Shown in pieces: positions 1 to 11,379 of a stretch of 64,000 nt of DNA (the first letter of the stretch is position 1; every line of letters begins with the position of its first letter). This DNA is from Mixophyes australis. Lineage: Eukaryota; Chordata; Amphibia; Anura; Limnodynastidae. The DNA is taken from contig JAVHZZ010000002.1 of NCBI GenBank assembly GCA_036250195.1, forward strand, positions 64,074,705 to 64,138,704. Reading direction: 5' to 3'. The position numbers and the translations under genes are program-made. The notes under the pieces are model-generated. The model ran no database searches. It was not told the DNA's origin and worked only from the letters and a program-made list of their open reading frames with translations.

Positions 1-68
1 AACATTCAAAGGAGTAACTTAATGTATAGTTTCCATGTATAGTTTGGTAGGGACATTTGAACATATAT

Positions 69-661
69 AGGGGCACATTTATCATTCATCGGCAAAAATG
101 AGAAATAGTTATCAATCCTTATCGCATGGATAAGGATTGAACTATTTCTCAAATTTATTAAAAACGGATCACAGAAATAGCAGTTCCGAAAAACTGCTGT
201 TTCTGTGATAAAAAAAAAAATCATACTTACCCCCCTCTTCGGACGCGCTGTCTCAGGATCTTCTCCAGGTGTTCTTCGTTCCTCTTCATCCTTCAATTGC
301 GCATGTGCAGTTTGAAGATCCCCGCTATGTCTCTGCAACTATCGTTGCAGAGAAAGCTGCTCTTCGGAGCAGAGCTGACAGCATTGGATTTTTTCAATTA
401 TGATAATGTACGCCAGCTGCTTTTTAACATGACAAGTTCCCGAAAAAAATATTTTTTCGGGACTTGTTAGATTGCGGCTAGAGCAGTCACCATACTGTTG
501 AATGGTGACTGCTAGCAAAAACGATGAGGAGTGCAAAGCAGCAGATATCCATGATATCTGCTGCGATGCACCTTTAATAAATTTGCGGAGGGCACATCGG
601 GACCTGATTTCCACGGTAAGTGCACGATCGTGCACTACCATGCTTTCTTAAATATGCCCCT
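69..661. mobile_element. 593-bp non-autonomous DNA transposon built of serial hairpins
   Basis: The ends are imperfect inverted repeats (aggggcacatttat at left, ttaaatatgcccct at right). The block is missing at the matching place in copy B (near 56056), so it is an insertion. The interior is a run of hairpins: 100-150 (22-bp stem with a 2-nt bulge), 170-207, 330-353, 357-372, 432-467, 482-513, 538-564 (perfect 12-bp stem) and 615-639. No coding frame is convincing. The target-site duplication is unclear; TA or a related short target is possible. Another element of similar termini ends near 20495. Confidence 0.75.
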
Positions 662-1754
662 TTGTCTTTTTTTAGTTTTTATTATAGGACAGTACTATAA
701 ACCTGTCGCATTTTATAAATCTAGTTGTTCCTTAAAGATACACTAATGACTTACTTGCTACAGAGATGCATGTATGAGAGTGTCCTATTACTTCATCAGT
801 TCCCTTCTTTTTTTGATGTCTGTTTACGTCTGAATCCTTTTATATTTAGAAGTTCTATTTTAGTGGTCCTCTTATTTTGTATTTTTTTTTTATTCCATCT
901 TTTTGTTTTTAGTAAATATATAAATACATGTTGAAGACTTATCATTTGTGTATAATAAAATAAGTGCAAAAGTGAAGCTTTCTTTTACAAGGATACATAG
1001 ATCCAAAGGGAGAAGTATTCCAAAATGTGCTATTTCTAAAAATAAATTGTATTATGAGCGGTTAGTGAAAAAGTAACCCTGTGCAGTGTTCGCTCTGGGC
1101 CATATTTAGTGGACAATGTTGCTGATTTAGCAGTTTGTTTAAGGTTCATAGTGTACGGTAATGCAATATTTGCTTCCAGTGAATAAAACCTATAATGGGG
1201 ACTTTGCACTGATATTTCTCATGACCAGACATGAAAGTCAGCAAATGAGTAATCATGATAATATGATTTGCACTTCATTAATGTCAGCACCTACTTATTG
1301 TAAATTTAGACATAGTCAAGTTCAGCTTTATTTTCTTAAAATCTTAATAAATGACATAATATGACCATCATTACCATGTGCTATGAGTTCAATTTGTATT
1401 GTTATTGGTGACATTGACTGTTCATGCATAATGCTAGAGCTGTAAATCTAATTTACAACTTGCAACTTTTATGACTCCTATTTTAATGATGTTAAAGAAC
1501 CTAAAGCAAACACCCTTTCCTTTGCAGTCATTGTTAATTATACTCTACTGGTTTTAAGAACCATTATTTAACTAGTCCATGTGTAAATCAGCCAGCTTCT
1601 TTGTTACCCAGCTTATCAGACTGAGTTAGTGCTTATTGTTATGGGTTCATGCATACAAGCGTCCTAGTGCTCCATTAATGATCCGCTGTGTTAAGCCCCA
1701 TTGTAAATGGACACTGGTTGGCATTTTTGTGCACTGGGGGTTAATGCACCAGAT

Positions 1755-1918
1755 CAGACCTGGCCAACCTGTGGCTCTCCAGGTGTGAAACTACAAGTCC
1801 CATCAAACCCTGCCCACTATTTACTGGTTATCTGGTTATTTACTGGCTATCTACTGGTAAAACATGCTGGGGCTTGTAGTTTCACAACACTTGGAAGGCC
1901 ACAGGTTGGCCAGGCCTG
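1755..1918. mobile_element. Palindromic hAT-type MITE
   Basis: The left half starts cagacctggccaacctgtgg and the right half ends ccacaggttggccaggcctg; inner arms with gaaactacaagtccca and its complement continue the palindrome. Flanking octamers are caccagat and caccttgg, so only the first four bases agree and the duplication is decayed or misplaced. This consensus is frequent in vertebrate genomes as a short hAT derivative (from memory of the family). Confidence 0.65.
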
Positions 1919-2041
1919 CACCTTGGACATTAAGTCTCCTGTTAATACAGTGGAGGTAAACATTTTTGGGACTGAATCATTCATTAACATGCATTCATCT
2001 AACTAACTTGTCACAGAGGCTTGAGCCACTATGTGCATTAT

Positions 2042-2905
2042 CAGGGCCTGATTATCCAATAGGCTGCAGCCTAGAGTGCAATGCTTTTGAGGGGCACAAA
2101 AGATTTGAGGGTGCAAAAATTGTGACAGGGAGAGGTATCAACTGAAATTTATTTTAAAATGTAAGAGAATAGTTCTCAAAAGTAAAAAGAAAATTTGAAT
2201 GAAAAATGTAGTAAGAGTTTTAAACTTGATTCCAGTATTCCAGTGCTAAAGGCTTGAAAACAATTAATCATCCTTGGGCGGATGCTTGAGGATAGGAGTG
2301 TAGGAGAAACAAGGATGGCGGCAGGTGCAGACATGACCTTGTTGACACAATGAAGTTCATTGAGATCTCACATAGGGTCTAGATGAAAACAGCCAATCGA
2401 AGCAACTTTCTCATCTTCTAACCAATCAGTAGCTCTGGATTGGTTATTTGAGGACAAGACCCAACTGTCCTCTGTGTGGTGGCTAGGCCGGGAGATGTTT
2501 GTCTTTGTCTACCAGGGTTTTTCTTGTATCTTTGGAGAATATATTCTTCTATTTTATTTCATGTTTATTAACTGCACATAGAGTAAATAGGACGCTAACA
2601 AACTTCAAGGCTATGGAACTAAACGGGAGCAGGGAAAAGCTAACGCTAGCTAACAGCCCCCTATTTTATACCCTGAGACTACTGTGTCATGTGACTGACA
2701 GCTTTATGAAGTCGTGCGCTTGGGTTGATTGCCATGACCCTTTTAAAAATCCAAGTGGAGCAGAGTTTCAAAAACACAGGAAAATAAACATTAAACATTT
2801 CGGGGAGGGGGTAAGCCGGACTCTTTAAATTAAGGGCAGGTTCATTTTTAACTACTGTGTTCGTTTTTACCTACCTAGGGCAGCCTGAACCGGTAATGAG
2901 GCCCT
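2042..2905. mobile_element. Candidate hAT-like non-autonomous element
   Basis: The left end reads cagggcctgattatcc and the right end reads ggtaatgaggccct, which are imperfect inverted repeats. The interior (864 bp) has no transposase frame; it holds a frame of 109 codons without recognisable similarity. No clean 8-bp target duplication was found, so the boundaries are tentative. This block has no counterpart in duplication copy B. Confidence 0.35.
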
Positions 2906-3089
2906 ACACCTTCTATTTATCCCTGTGCCTTATGCCTCAGTGATATAACAAGTTCCTAGTTGAACTGGCAGAATATTGCTTCAGCTCACAGAATGGCTGC
3001 AGCCATTGTATGCTTGCTGTGGGTCCTCTTTAAATGTGCTGCAGCATGACATGTAAATGTACTACATATACATTTATTTTTGTTTGAGG

Positions 3090-3304
3090 CTCATGTAGAG
3101 GAGATAAGTTCCAAAGAAGAGACAGAAAATTACATTGTGCTACTATCCTATTTGAAAACGTCACAAGTGTTATCAGGTAGTGCTGTTTCTGTTGCTGCTG
3201 TTTTTGCATTGTTTAACATTTTGTGTAAGTACACCAGTATTAATATATTGTCCACTTGTAAAACTGTAGGGTCCTGCTCTTTGCAAAGTGCTCTGCTACA
3301 CTGA
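3090..3304 (+). CDS. Possible terminal coding exon, KCNRG-like (weak)
   Basis: A pyrimidine-rich tract ending in tttgag gives a plausible splice acceptor just before 3090. The open frame then runs 71 codons to TGA at 3302-3304, beginning AHVEEISSKEETENY. KCNRG, a soluble regulator of Kv channel assembly, lies directly downstream of TRIM13 in vertebrates, and its human C-terminal part has a comparable S-S-x-x-x-T-E-x-Y run followed by a K-x-x-x-V-L pattern. That resemblance covers only about 25 residues, and the rest (a hydrophobic stretch, then CKTVGSCSLQ) has no match I recognise. The T1 domain exon is not in the window; it could lie left of position 1. A gtaagt at 3225 could instead act as a donor. 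In copy B the first half is diverged and only the tail frame is kept. It may simply be 3' non-coding sequence. Confidence 0.3.
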
Positions 3305-4620
3305 CTCTCCCCAGTCTGGACCACATTGCCTGAAGAATTTTGAATAGTTCTGTAGATTATTGAGAGATGGTTTATTGATGAGCCGTGGCTCCTAGGTGTT
3401 GTGTGCTTTATATTAGGACATTACTGTAGCTGGACTTTTCAAATGCAAAATGTATTATTCTTCATAGGTTCTATTGGTTTCTACCACTGATGTCATATTG
3501 ATGTTATTAAAGCCAGGATTTATTGGATAAATCACTAGTGCACAGAAGATGTGATTTTTGAACCATAACACCCAGCAGTCAGTAGAGCACTTTAGTACTT
3601 GTACTTTGTTTCTTTTTAGTGATGCAGCTTTAACCTTACGGCCGGTTTATAATGCAAACACGATGTTCTAAAGCTTCTGTAAACACAGCAATGAATGGCA
3701 AATTTCACTGTTACATAAATAATGTTTCAGGTATGAATTTTCGCCATAATGGAAATTACCATTCTAAATATCCTGTGACACTAACTTTTCATTGATTGTA
3801 ACCATCTCTTGTAAGAAAGATGATCACTACTTGTCTGTGCATTCTGAAACAACCATAATATGTGTAATTGCATTGTTTTTTAACTTGAGACAGAAGAATG
3901 GACCTTTCTGTATAAGGAAATATTTTGATATTTTTATGATTTTTTACATGTAAAACTTGTATGATTTGAATATTAATGTTGATGTATACTACTTTTTATT
4001 CTACTTTTTTATTCCCATGTGTACTAATTGTTTCCTGACTGACTGTTTTCAATTCAATAAATTAAGTGGTGTTTGAGTAAAACAAAATAAACAACAATAT
4101 TACATGTGTCTATCCATTTAATACTACATGTTCTGCATTGCTTCTAAAATAAAGAGTGAAAAGTCCATGTTTAAGAGTTGGGACCAATATTCCTTGTGAA
4201 CTCTAATTCTCAGCCTGTGATTTGTATAACCCAAGGATTACACTAGTCTGTTAAATTTAACTAACAGGAAATAAAAATTCTATTCTTATAGAATTAAACA
4301 AAAATATAAAATAACAAGGAGATTATTTTTTAAAAAAACACATTTAAATGCATGAAGGGTGGTTTGGTATACATTTACTCTGACTAAGGTGGTCTTTAAA
4401 TTCATGTGTGACTCCTTTACCTTCGCACAGGGGTATATAAAAAATTGTGAAATTCTCCTCAAAGCTGAGCAATTGGAAAAGGAGAGAACAGGTCTAATGA
4501 GAACCCTGAAGTGCTGCATTCACCAGCTGCTGGATCTTTACTAACAAGTTATAATTCTTATACTATAATTTCCAGATCGCTCACATTAGAGAGAATAGTA
4601 GTCAGGGCACATAACCTGTC
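3305..4620. other. Duplicated non-coding flank with a conserved TATA-like site
   Basis: No gene was recognised. Most of it aligns with copy B (58519-59098 and 63035-63399), interrupted there by a 3.9-kb insertion. The motif gggtatataaaa (4431-4442) and about 60 surrounding bases are nearly unchanged between copies (63336-63347 in copy B). Confidence 0.6.
4431..4442 (+). promoter_or_regulatory. TATA-box-like motif conserved in both duplicate copies
   Basis: gggtatataaaa lies in a block (4375-4490) that stays highly similar to 63285-63395 while neighbouring bases differ by substitutions and indels. A TATA core suits a core promoter on the plus strand, but no downstream first exon was identified, and TATA-like words are common in AT-rich DNA. 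Confidence 0.25.
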
Positions 4621-4622
4621 AC

Positions 4623-4911
4623 CAGGGCCGGACTGGGACTAAAAATCAGCCCTGGCATTTAAAGCACACAGGCCCACGTGTTGTGGGCTCCATGCACTAT
4701 AATGTTGCACACTGATGCTGGCGCAGTGCAACATGATGTAGTATGTGGGGGGGTGGGGGGGTGGGGTATTTATTTCTCCTAATGACCCTCAACATTACAT
4801 TGTTAGCCCCCATATTACATCAATAAATACCATGACAATACATTATTAGTACCCAAATTACAGCAATAAATAACCCCCCACACACACTCCTACTACATTG
4901 ATACCCACCCA
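4623..4911. mobile_element. Left end of a cagggccggactggg-family transposon
   Basis: It begins cagggccggactgggact and continues aaaatcagccctggcattt, the same start as the complete element at 7985. It passes into degenerate AT-rich tandem units and the CA-rich minisatellite that follows. No matching right terminus was found, so the copy is truncated or interrupted. Confidence 0.55.
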
Positions 4912-5545
4912 CATTACAGCAACCCACATCGCCCCCACATTACAGCAATCAGCATCATCCCCCACATTACAGTATCCAGCATCACCCCCATTCCAGCAAC
5001 CAGCATCACCCCCACATTACAGCAACTGGCATCACCCCTCCCTCCCCCACATTACAGCAACCAGCATCACCCCCACATTCCAGCAACCAGCATCACACCC
5101 CACATTACAGCAATCAGCATCATCCCCCACATTACAGTATCCAGCATCACCCCCATTCCAGCAACCAGCATCACCCCCACATTACAGCAACTGGCATCAC
5201 CCCCCCCTCCCCCACATTACAGCAACCAGCATCACCCCCACATTCCAGCAACCAGCATCACACCCCACATTACAGCAACCAGCAACACCCCCCCACATTA
5301 CAGCATCCGGCATCACCCCCACATTACAGCAACCGGTATCACCCCCCACATTACAGCAACCAGCATCACACCCCACATTACAGCAACCAGCATCACACCC
5401 CACATTACAGCAACCGACATCATCCTCACATTACAGCAATACCCTATCATACTTATTAGCAATACTAAGCCCCAAACACACTACAACATTGCCACCACCA
5501 CGCCACCCCATATTACAGCAATACCACCAATTATACAGGCGCCAC
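4912..5545. repeat. Minisatellite, about 25-28 bp unit (cattacagcaaccagcat core)
   Basis: More than twenty imperfect copies of a unit containing acattacagcaac and cagcatcaccccc run through the block. A higher-order period of 165 bases is visible: caatcagcatcatcc occurs at 4946 and 5111 with the same following variants. Open frames here on both strands (proline, glutamine and serine rich, or cysteine and glycine rich) are by-products of the repeat and are not called as genes. Confidence 0.85.
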
Positions 5546-7029
5546 TGTAGGAAACCAATGTTTTGCTTTTTTAAAATCTCCCACAATATAGCAACAACAG
5601 AATACTTACACACATATAGGTAACAGGTATCCTTTTCCCTTGATTAAATAGTAATGGCAGAATTTTCATGAATCATTCCCCATGAAATAAAACTCTAACA
5701 AATATATCAGAAAAAACATAACTATTGAATGATCATTTGAACCCACACGGCCGCATTAAAAGTATTTCCATCTACAGAAAAATGTCAGAGAAAAATATTT
5801 TTTTATACTACAGTAACTGGTTATGCGTCCTTTCTATTCATTTTAAATAACACAGTATATTAATTAAGGGGGATAGAGGAGGTGGGTGAGAAATAATTGG
5901 ATGTGATCCATCAGTTTGATTAGATAGGAAACATTTAGATTATTTACCTGGAGACATCTACCCCCTTGACTCACAGGCAGGGCTGACAAGAGGAATTTTG
6001 GGCCCCGATACAGCAACTTCTTTGGGCCCCTCTCATATTCAACAATGAGAGACTTGCCTTTGGCAGAAGTTTATATTATGCCACACCGTAGTGCCCCCAG
6101 GTCATATTATGCCACATAATATTACCCTCAATTCATATTTGGCCATGCAGGAGTGCCCACAAATCGAATACCATACAGTATTATGCCACAATAGTGCCCC
6201 CAAATAACATCATGCCATACAGTAGTGCCCCCAAATAACATTATGCCATACAGTAGTGCCCAGACAAAAAACTCATTCACAAATAAAAATTGGTTCAGCA
6301 TATCAGATACTAGAGTGTGAGTCCCAGGAGCAGCTTAATACACCATTTACAATGCAAACAAAAATAGATACATTGACACAATCACAGATAAAATTTAAGA
6401 CAAGCAGTGTTTTTTCCTCTTAATTAAAAGTCTATCTACAGATAAGTATGGAAGAAAATTACAGCGCAATAATGAGCAATGCATAGTGTTTTAAACATCA
6501 TTGGATACACAGTAGTGCCCCCAGTTCAACAAAGGATGGTTAAAAACACATTGCACATGAGAAAATATATGAACTTACCTGATTATGGCATCCTGTGTTC
6601 TGTATTCCTACTGGGCGCGCTGGGCAATGAGGGATCTGCAGCTGTCAGCTCACACAGCCAGTCGGGAGCAGGGGCCGAGGGCAGTGGTCAAAGTGGAAAT
6701 TTAGAAATGGGGGTATGGAAAATATAAGTGAATGGAGTATGAAGGCTTGATTTTTTATTTTCTTTTAACACTTGTCCCCTCTGTGCATTCCCATTCTTCA
6801 TTACTACTTGTGTTTTATGATGGCTGCTTGCCTGACATTCCCATTCTTAAGATGTCTCTCCCTTTACACTTTCTTTTACCTATGCCCCTGCACCATCTTC
6901 TCCTTTGTCCCTCTCATTTTACTCCCTGCATTCCCTTCCCCCCCCCACGACCCCCGTGCAAAAATCCGCATTTCCCCCCCCCCTGCGAAAATCACGGCAC
7001 CCCCCGACTCCCGTGCGAAAATCCGCGCT
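5546..7029. other. Repeat-derived non-coding stretch
   Basis: No gene was recognised. A transposon-like start, cagggctgacaagaggaat, sits at 5988 and is followed to about 6280 by tandem copies of a gccatacagtagtgcccc unit, which recurs once more at 6510. 6953-7030 holds about four short copies of a cccgtgcgaaaatccgc unit. The remainder is AT-rich with no visible structure. Confidence 0.5.
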
Positions 7030-7285
7030 CCCCCTGTGCCGTTCTGTTTTCCCTCCCTTAGGATGTAAGCTCAAATGAGCAGGGCCCTCTTCCCTCCTGT
7101 CTCCCTACTTGTTCTTCTGCTCCATGTTTACTGCATTAGCCAGCCTGGAGTTTCTGAAGTATTGGTATTTTGTTTATTGTTTTGTACTATTTTACCCTGT
7201 TTAGTCTACTGTTTTTACTGTGTACGGCGCTGCGGAAACCTTGTGGTGCCTAACAAATAAAGGATAACAATAATAATAATAATAA
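7030..7285 (+). mobile_element. L2 LINE 3' tail
   Basis: The sequence contains gatgtaagctcaaatgagca, cagggccctcttcc, and then gtacggcgctgcggaaacc followed by caaataaaggataa and a (TAA)n end at 7263-7285. This is the usual L2 3' end with a short tandem tail. A second copy with the same arrangement is at 18721-19085. Only the non-coding tail is present here. Confidence 0.85.
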
Positions 7286-7984
7286 ATATAGACAGAACTT
7301 ACCCCTAGACTATAAAGACAATGTTTGTTTCTAGGGCATGAGGTTACTACAGGGCAGAAGTGTGGGCCCCAGATATTCCATAAATTCAATTGTGAATCAC
7401 TCATTTGGGGCCTCAGAAAAATGGCACCATGATACTTCTGATTCTAGAACAATAGAACACTGACAATTGTAGACCCACAGCATACTGATACTTGGGTTCC
7501 AAGTTAATTATAAATTAAGCACCTTTAATAGCCATTTTCTGCTTCTCTGTCTATAGAAAATTATTTTGCTTAGTGACATATGAATTATTTTGACGATTTA
7601 CAATCAGTCAAGAACTTCTCTTACAATGCTCTCTAAATAGTTACTAGGAATCTGGCTCTATAGTGATGATGATGATGGTGGTTCTTATTCAGTCAACTCC
7701 AGTATCCATTCAGCCACTGAATCAAAAGTAGACGGGCTCTAGTAACCTGTATCATTTTTCACTGTGCTGATGTAAATTCTGTTATTTATGCTGAGCTTAT
7801 GTTTTGTTTTCGTCCATCAATCCTAATAATGAGTTTATTTTACTCAGCAGTCAATAACTTACACATTTTGTGAGGGTTTACACATTCTTAATAGAGTACC
7901 AAAATACCTACTGCTTGATAGCTAAAACCCATTGTGTCATCTTTTTGTAGACACATATTCTTTCCAAGTGTTTTGTACTGTAGA
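7286..7984. other. Unassigned AT-rich spacer
   Basis: No coding frame, RNA gene or terminal-repeat structure was seen. A short gatgatgatgatgg run occurs near 7665. Confidence 0.4.
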
Positions 7985-9731
7985 CAGGGCCGGACTGGGA
8001 CTTAAAATCAGCCCTGGCATTTCAAGCATACAGGCCCATCTCTGTTGATTAGCATGAAAAAACTGGGTGCCGCTAAGGGCGTGGCCACATTATGTTCGGG
8101 GCGTGGTCAACATGGGGCATTGATACATACATTACATACATTATAATAAAACATTACATTTATCAGCCCTCCCTATCATGCCACCCCTCCACCCCAGAAG
8201 CACATTACAACACCCCCAAACCGCTGTACTTATCTATGCTTCTGATGCTGCTGACATCCATCAGAGTGGGAACGTCCTGTAGAGTGAGCAGAGAAACTCT
8301 TAGTCTCACAAGATTAATAAATCTCATGAGACTTAGAGCTTCTTGGCTTGCTCTGCAGGCTGTGTCCTGTCCGGGAACTGGGAGTAGCTATCCGCTCCCT
8401 CCTACTAACCAGAGCTGGACTTAGTCTCAGAGGGCCCTAGGCACTTAAGACAGGAGGCTCCTATGATGTAATATTGTTATTAGACACATTTTCAACAAAT
8501 ACATAGGCAATACTGTGAGCACTACTGTTAGATGCACACAGTTCTGCCTTCACAAGCAGTACAATGTGAAGTAGGACATACCTCCCAACTGTCCTTGCAG
8601 TCAGACCAAATCCTGACTAAGCGGGACAGTCACCCACCAAATTCAGGACAGTTGGCAGACTGTCCTGCTCTCTCTTACCTGTCTTTTCATTGTCACCACT
8701 TGTGGCTGCTGGTGTCTTTAGATCAGTTGCTGCTTGTCTGGATCCTGGAATGTTGGGGGCCCTATTTGGAAACAAAAAATGGGTACATGAAAGTTAGAAA
8801 ACTCCAAACAGCACCAGTGTTAACTCAATATAGCACCCACGTTATAAAATTAGGCCTCACTCCAGCCCCAACATTAAAATAATAGTATGCCAATTTAATA
8901 AATAAATCTATTTCCTCCCTCCAAACAACCTCTGCAAGAAATTAAATAGCATTTATGTTTAATAAAAATAACCATTTCCCACAAACATCCCAGGCATTAA
9001 ATAATCACATTTAATAATTAGACCTAATTTTCCCCAAACAGCCCACATTCACTTAATAGCACACATTATAGTCATAAATTGTCCCCCACACACATTATAG
9101 TCATATACTGTCCCCCACAAACATTGGTACATTGGCCATTTTTATTTTCCCCCTCCTACAACCATTGCCCCCCCCCGCAGACATTTTCAATCACCCCCTC
9201 TTCCCCCTGCAGACATTTTCACCATCCCCCCTCCCTGCACACATATTCCGTTTGTCGCCCCCCCCCCCTCCCTGCACACATATTGCGTTTGTTGCCCCCC
9301 CTCCCTGCACATATATTGCGTTTGTCACCCCCCCTCCCTGCACACATATTGCGTTTGTCGCCCCCCTCCCTGCACACATATTCCGTTTCTCTCCCCCCCT
9401 CCCTGCACACATATTCCGTTTGTCTCCCCCCCCTCCCTGCACACATATTCCGTTTGTCTCCCCCCCCTCCCTGCACACATATTCCGTTTCTCTCCCCCCC
9501 CTCCCTGCACACATATTCTCTACACTTACCTCAGCACTGACAGCTGCCTCCACTGCAGCTAGTGCTACGCGGGTGCCGGGCCGGCGCACAGAGCCGTCAT
9601 GACGTCACACGTCATGACGGCTACACACCCAAAAAAAAAAAATCGGGGTATCGCAGGGAGCCGGACCGGCCCACACTGCCATCGGCCCTTCTGGCATTTG
9701 CCAGAAGTGCCAGATGGCCAGTCCGGCCCTG
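7985..9731. mobile_element. Complete non-autonomous DNA transposon, cagggccggactgg termini
   Basis: The left end cagggccggactgg and the right end ccagtccggccctg (9718-9731) are perfect 14-bp inverted repeats. The 1747-bp interior has no transposase; it carries AT-rich degenerate units and a 31-bp minisatellite (9215-9520). Flanking octamers (actgtaga and cctgtcac) agree only in ctgt, so any target duplication has decayed. The terminal style fits the hAT group. Part of the interior (8560-9080) is related to 12300-13140. Confidence 0.75.
9215..9520. repeat. Minisatellite, about 31-bp unit, strongly strand-biased
   Basis: About nine copies of a unit holding ctccctgcacacatattc, then cgtttgtc or cgtttctc and a C-run, sit near the right end of the 7985-9731 transposon. 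One strand is nearly all C and T between the short AT blocks. The frames on the minus strand (cysteine and glycine rich) are repeat artefacts. Confidence 0.85.
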
Positions 9732-10406
9732 CCTGTCACCAACCAATTTGTGTACTGAAGCAATATTCAGCCTATCAATTCACTAAGGACATAGAGGCAC
9801 ACAGTGGCTGCTTCATATTATTTTTTAATACTATTCATTTTTGTTACAGTGCATCACTTACATGTCAAACTGCAGGGGCAAACAATTTGAAACGTTAGCT
9901 TTAAATCAGGGACAATAAACAAAAATCAATAAATACAAGCAAAGTTAATAAATAAAGAAAATATTTATTATTAGTCTGGCAAAAATATCGGTATTTTGCT
10001 TTACAGAGAGTCCTTTGCCTCTGTAGATGTTTATCAGGATAGAGATATCAAGCTTGAATAAGGAGTTTTATATTGTTTTATTAAAGGCTGTAAAAGTTAT
10101 AATTAAACAGTAACAACTTTCCTGTATTACTAATAAGGAACTATATTCAGGTGCCTGTTATTTTAAGAAACGTGTTTGTGTCACTAAAGTGAACAACATG
10201 ATGAAATTTGTCTACGTGTCTTAGGGTGTCCCACAGCATGTCCTGTCTTTTTCAATAATTAATGATTAAAAATCCTTGAGCAGAATAACTAAATATAAAG
10301 CATCAGATTTAGATTTGTTTTGCCAATATCAGTACTGTTTGTCATAAGGGGGGGAACCAAGTATGCATAAAAGCTCTGTATTAAAACAATAACGTGGTAT
10401 CACTTA
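9732..10406. other. Unassigned AT-rich spacer
   Basis: No gene, terminal repeats or tandem structure could be supported here. Confidence 0.4.
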
Positions 10407-10914
10407 TACCGCTTTCATACTGCCGCCCCGGCAATACTGCACAAGTCTGTGCCCTGGCAATTTGTGGGAGTCATCATCAGAGCAGTTTTCATTGGCTGAA
10501 AAATGGTGACGTCATTGAAAGGTGACTGGTTTAATAGTGACTAGTGAAATAAAAGCAATTTTCTCCAACAAACTCCGATTCTGCTTCAGCTTGATCTGCA
10601 CTCCACCATCCACCATTTCTCCTAAACTCCTTCTCGAATCTTCCACGGGCTCCCACCGATGACATCATCCTCCAGAGACAGGCAGACAGACAATCAGCTT
10701 GTTTTTTGTGCAACCCGGGTTGAAAAACCTGGGTTGCACCATTCATAGTGCAGGCAACCCGGGTCCGACCCGGGAATTACCCCTCGATAAATCCCGGGTT
10801 GAAGACCCGGGTTTTTAGACCCAGGATTTTTGACTTGTACCATTCATACTGCACCAAGACCCGGGTCGTTTGAGTGAGCTCACCCCGGGATTTTGGTGCA
10901 GTATGAATGGGGTA
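10407..10914. mobile_element. PIF/Harbinger-type MITE with CCCGGGTT hairpins
   Basis: The termini taccgctttcatactgc (left) and gcagtatgaatggggta (right) are imperfect inverted repeats. They are flanked by TTA on both sides (10404-10406 and 10915-10917), a three-base target fitting the Harbinger superfamily. The right half is packed with inverted cccgggtt words that form short hairpins between about 10710 and 10890. The 508-bp length and lack of a transposase show that it is non-autonomous. Confidence 0.7.
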
Positions 10915-11379
10915 TTAGTGAAGGGTTGCATCTAATTAAAATGATTATATTGGACACAATTCTGTTCACCATTAATTATAAAGCATCTACAAGGCACTCA
11001 ACAGCAATGCAACATAGCAGATTTGTACTTGCCCTCCCCCCTAGAGTACCGCAGGAAATCTGTGCCTTTAATGATGGTCTTTATAATCTATGTGCATGTT
11101 ACAGCGGGTGTAAGTTAACAATTATAATACAATTTTACTGGCTGGAGAAATTTCATCGTTGATATTAGACACATTTCCAGCGCCCAAAAAAATACTGCTT
11201 TACTACTGTATATCTGAACAGGGGTATTAAAAGTTAATTGCAGCAGTAAGTATTTAATTTCTTCAATAAAAGTCTTTAATATTGACTTAATCCCTTCTCT
11301 GGAATTAGCTTTACAACATCTCTGCCCTTCCCTAAGCATAGTAGATATGTATTGGGTCACATTCTCAATGTAACAAGAG

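Larger units (their letters stand above)
1..4560. repeat. Segmental duplication, copy A (paralogous to 55985-63399)
   Basis: Long collinear stretches match the region downstream of the TRIM13-like gene. Position 1 onward (aacattcaaaggagta) matches 55987. 665-960 matches 56060-56515. 960-1200 matches 57449-57660. 3190-3960 matches 58390-59098, and 4100-4500 matches 63035-63398. Order and orientation are kept, so this is a direct duplication with a repeat distance near 56 kb, later interrupted by different transposons in each copy. The part at 1360-3080 has no clear partner in copy B. Copy B starts about 890 bases after a TRIM13 stop codon, so the sister gene of copy A should lie just left of position 1 if the duplication included it. 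That last step is inference. Confidence 0.85.

Noticed and set aside
4898..5623. 241-codon proline and glutamine-rich frame
   Set aside because: It follows the minisatellite unit exactly and has no other coding sign; both strands are open for the same reason.
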